Assembly: GCA_945900935.1 (NCBI GenBank)
Contig: CAMDKT010000466.1
Span: 1-5,179 of the forward strand
From: Candidatus Sulfopaludibacter sp. SbA3
GTDB lineage: Bacteria > Acidobacteriota > Terriglobia > Bryobacterales > Bryobacteraceae
Length of the DNA stretch: 5,179 nt
Reading direction: 5' to 3'
The translations under genes were made by a program, and so were the position numbers. The notes beneath the pieces were generated by a model that was given only the letters and a program-made list of their open reading frames with translations, was not told where the DNA came from and did no database searches. This document shows, piece after piece, positions 4,910 through 5,179 of the stretch (position 1 is its first letter; every line of letters starts with the position of its first letter).

Positions 4910-5179
4910 GACCAGCGCGGACCTGCAAAATTACCTGGAGCGCTACCTCAAATTGAGGCGGTCGCTCGGTTTCGAAATGCGAATGGAAGAACGGTTGCTT
5001 CAAGACTTCGCGACCTTGCTCCAAGGACGCACCGTCGTCGAGCCACTCATGGCCCAGGCGGCACTGGAGTGGGCGTGCTCACGCGGCGCCGCTACTGGTT
5101 CTGGATGGCAATCGGGACGATTAAGCATCGCCCGCTGCTTTCTCGTGCATCTGCGCGCTTATCACCCCGGCGTCGAAGT
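4908..5179 (+). CDS. second RIT-type tyrosine recombinase (RitB-like), N-terminal part
   Basis: From the GTG at 4908, 90 codons are open to the window edge. The sequence LERYLKLRRSLGFEMR, then a Leu-rich helix, LEWACSRG and GRLSIARCFLVHLRAYHPG, is the core-binding N-terminal domain typical of the second recombinase in trio elements. The catalytic domain lies outside the window, so activity cannot be judged. It overlaps the truncated first recombinase in a different frame. There is no ribosome site before the GTG, consistent with loss of the upstream junction by deletion, so translation may depend on ribosomes arriving from the first frame. The upstream frame does not stop near this GTG, which would weaken normal stop-start coupling. 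Function, if retained, would be DNA strand exchange at the element ends. Confidence 0.82.
   Translation, partial: MTSADLQNYLERYLKLRRSLGFEMRMEERLLQDFATLLQGRTVVEPLMAQAALEWACSRGAATGSGWQSGRLSIARCFLVHLRAYHPGVE

Larger units (their letters stand above)
3687..5179 (+). mobile_element. left part of a RIT-like (recombinase in trio) element, right end beyond window
   Basis: The element is inferred from the terminal direct and inverted repeats at 3687-3770, a leader, and two consecutive tyrosine recombinase genes of the types found as first and second members of recombinase trios. RIT elements are known to encode three adjacent tyrosine recombinases with overlapping ends between inverted repeats. A third recombinase and an inverted copy of the left end should follow past 5179. 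Damage to the first recombinase suggests that this copy may not move by itself. Confidence 0.7.

Noticed and set aside
1..5179. CRISPR arrays, tRNA or rRNA genes
   Set aside because: No regularly spaced repeats of the right size and no cloverleaf-like or rRNA-like sequence were seen on either strand.

Overview
The window is a moderately GC-rich bacterial accessory region. It holds a small membrane/secreted-protein cluster, a toxin-antitoxin pair, a lone tyrosine recombinase and the left part of a multi-recombinase transposable element. No housekeeping gene or RNA gene is visible. Codon choice and gene types fit a soil-type bacterium. Acidobacteriota or Proteobacteria are possible hosts, but no gene here is diagnostic.

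Layout. On the minus strand, reading from 980 down to 1, a compact three-gene set has linked stops and starts. It begins with a short reading frame that has a good ribosome site and is broken by an in-frame TGA lying in a 12-bp tandem duplication. A three-helix membrane protein follows (TAATG overlap), then a small exported protein cut by the window edge (ATGA overlap). The last two share a short SPAVSG..NTF motif. Divergent from these, 1086-1807 encodes a ribbon-helix-helix-like antitoxin and a PIN-domain ribonuclease toxin joined by a GTGA overlap. About 540 bp of non-coding DNA follows, containing a perfect 15-bp inverted repeat. A complete tyrosine recombinase with a strong ribosome site lies at 2346-3326.

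From 3327 to about 3686 the DNA is mostly debris, including at least one minus-strand gene tail (3539-3676). At about 3687 a new element begins with two 13-bp direct repeats and an inverted copy. After a leader comes a large tyrosine recombinase (from 3827) and, overlapping its end, the start of a second (from 4908). Recombinase sequences and arrangement match the 'recombinase in trio' (RIT) type, with the third gene and right end expected beyond the window. The first recombinase looks dead: it runs through Arg, Lys and HxxR but is cut before the second His and the Tyr nucleophile, and appears joined by a deletion to the second gene.

Overall this is an island-like region where recombinases, a stabilising toxin-antitoxin pair and an unknown secreted/membrane cassette have accumulated. 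The least explained part is the minus-strand cassette.
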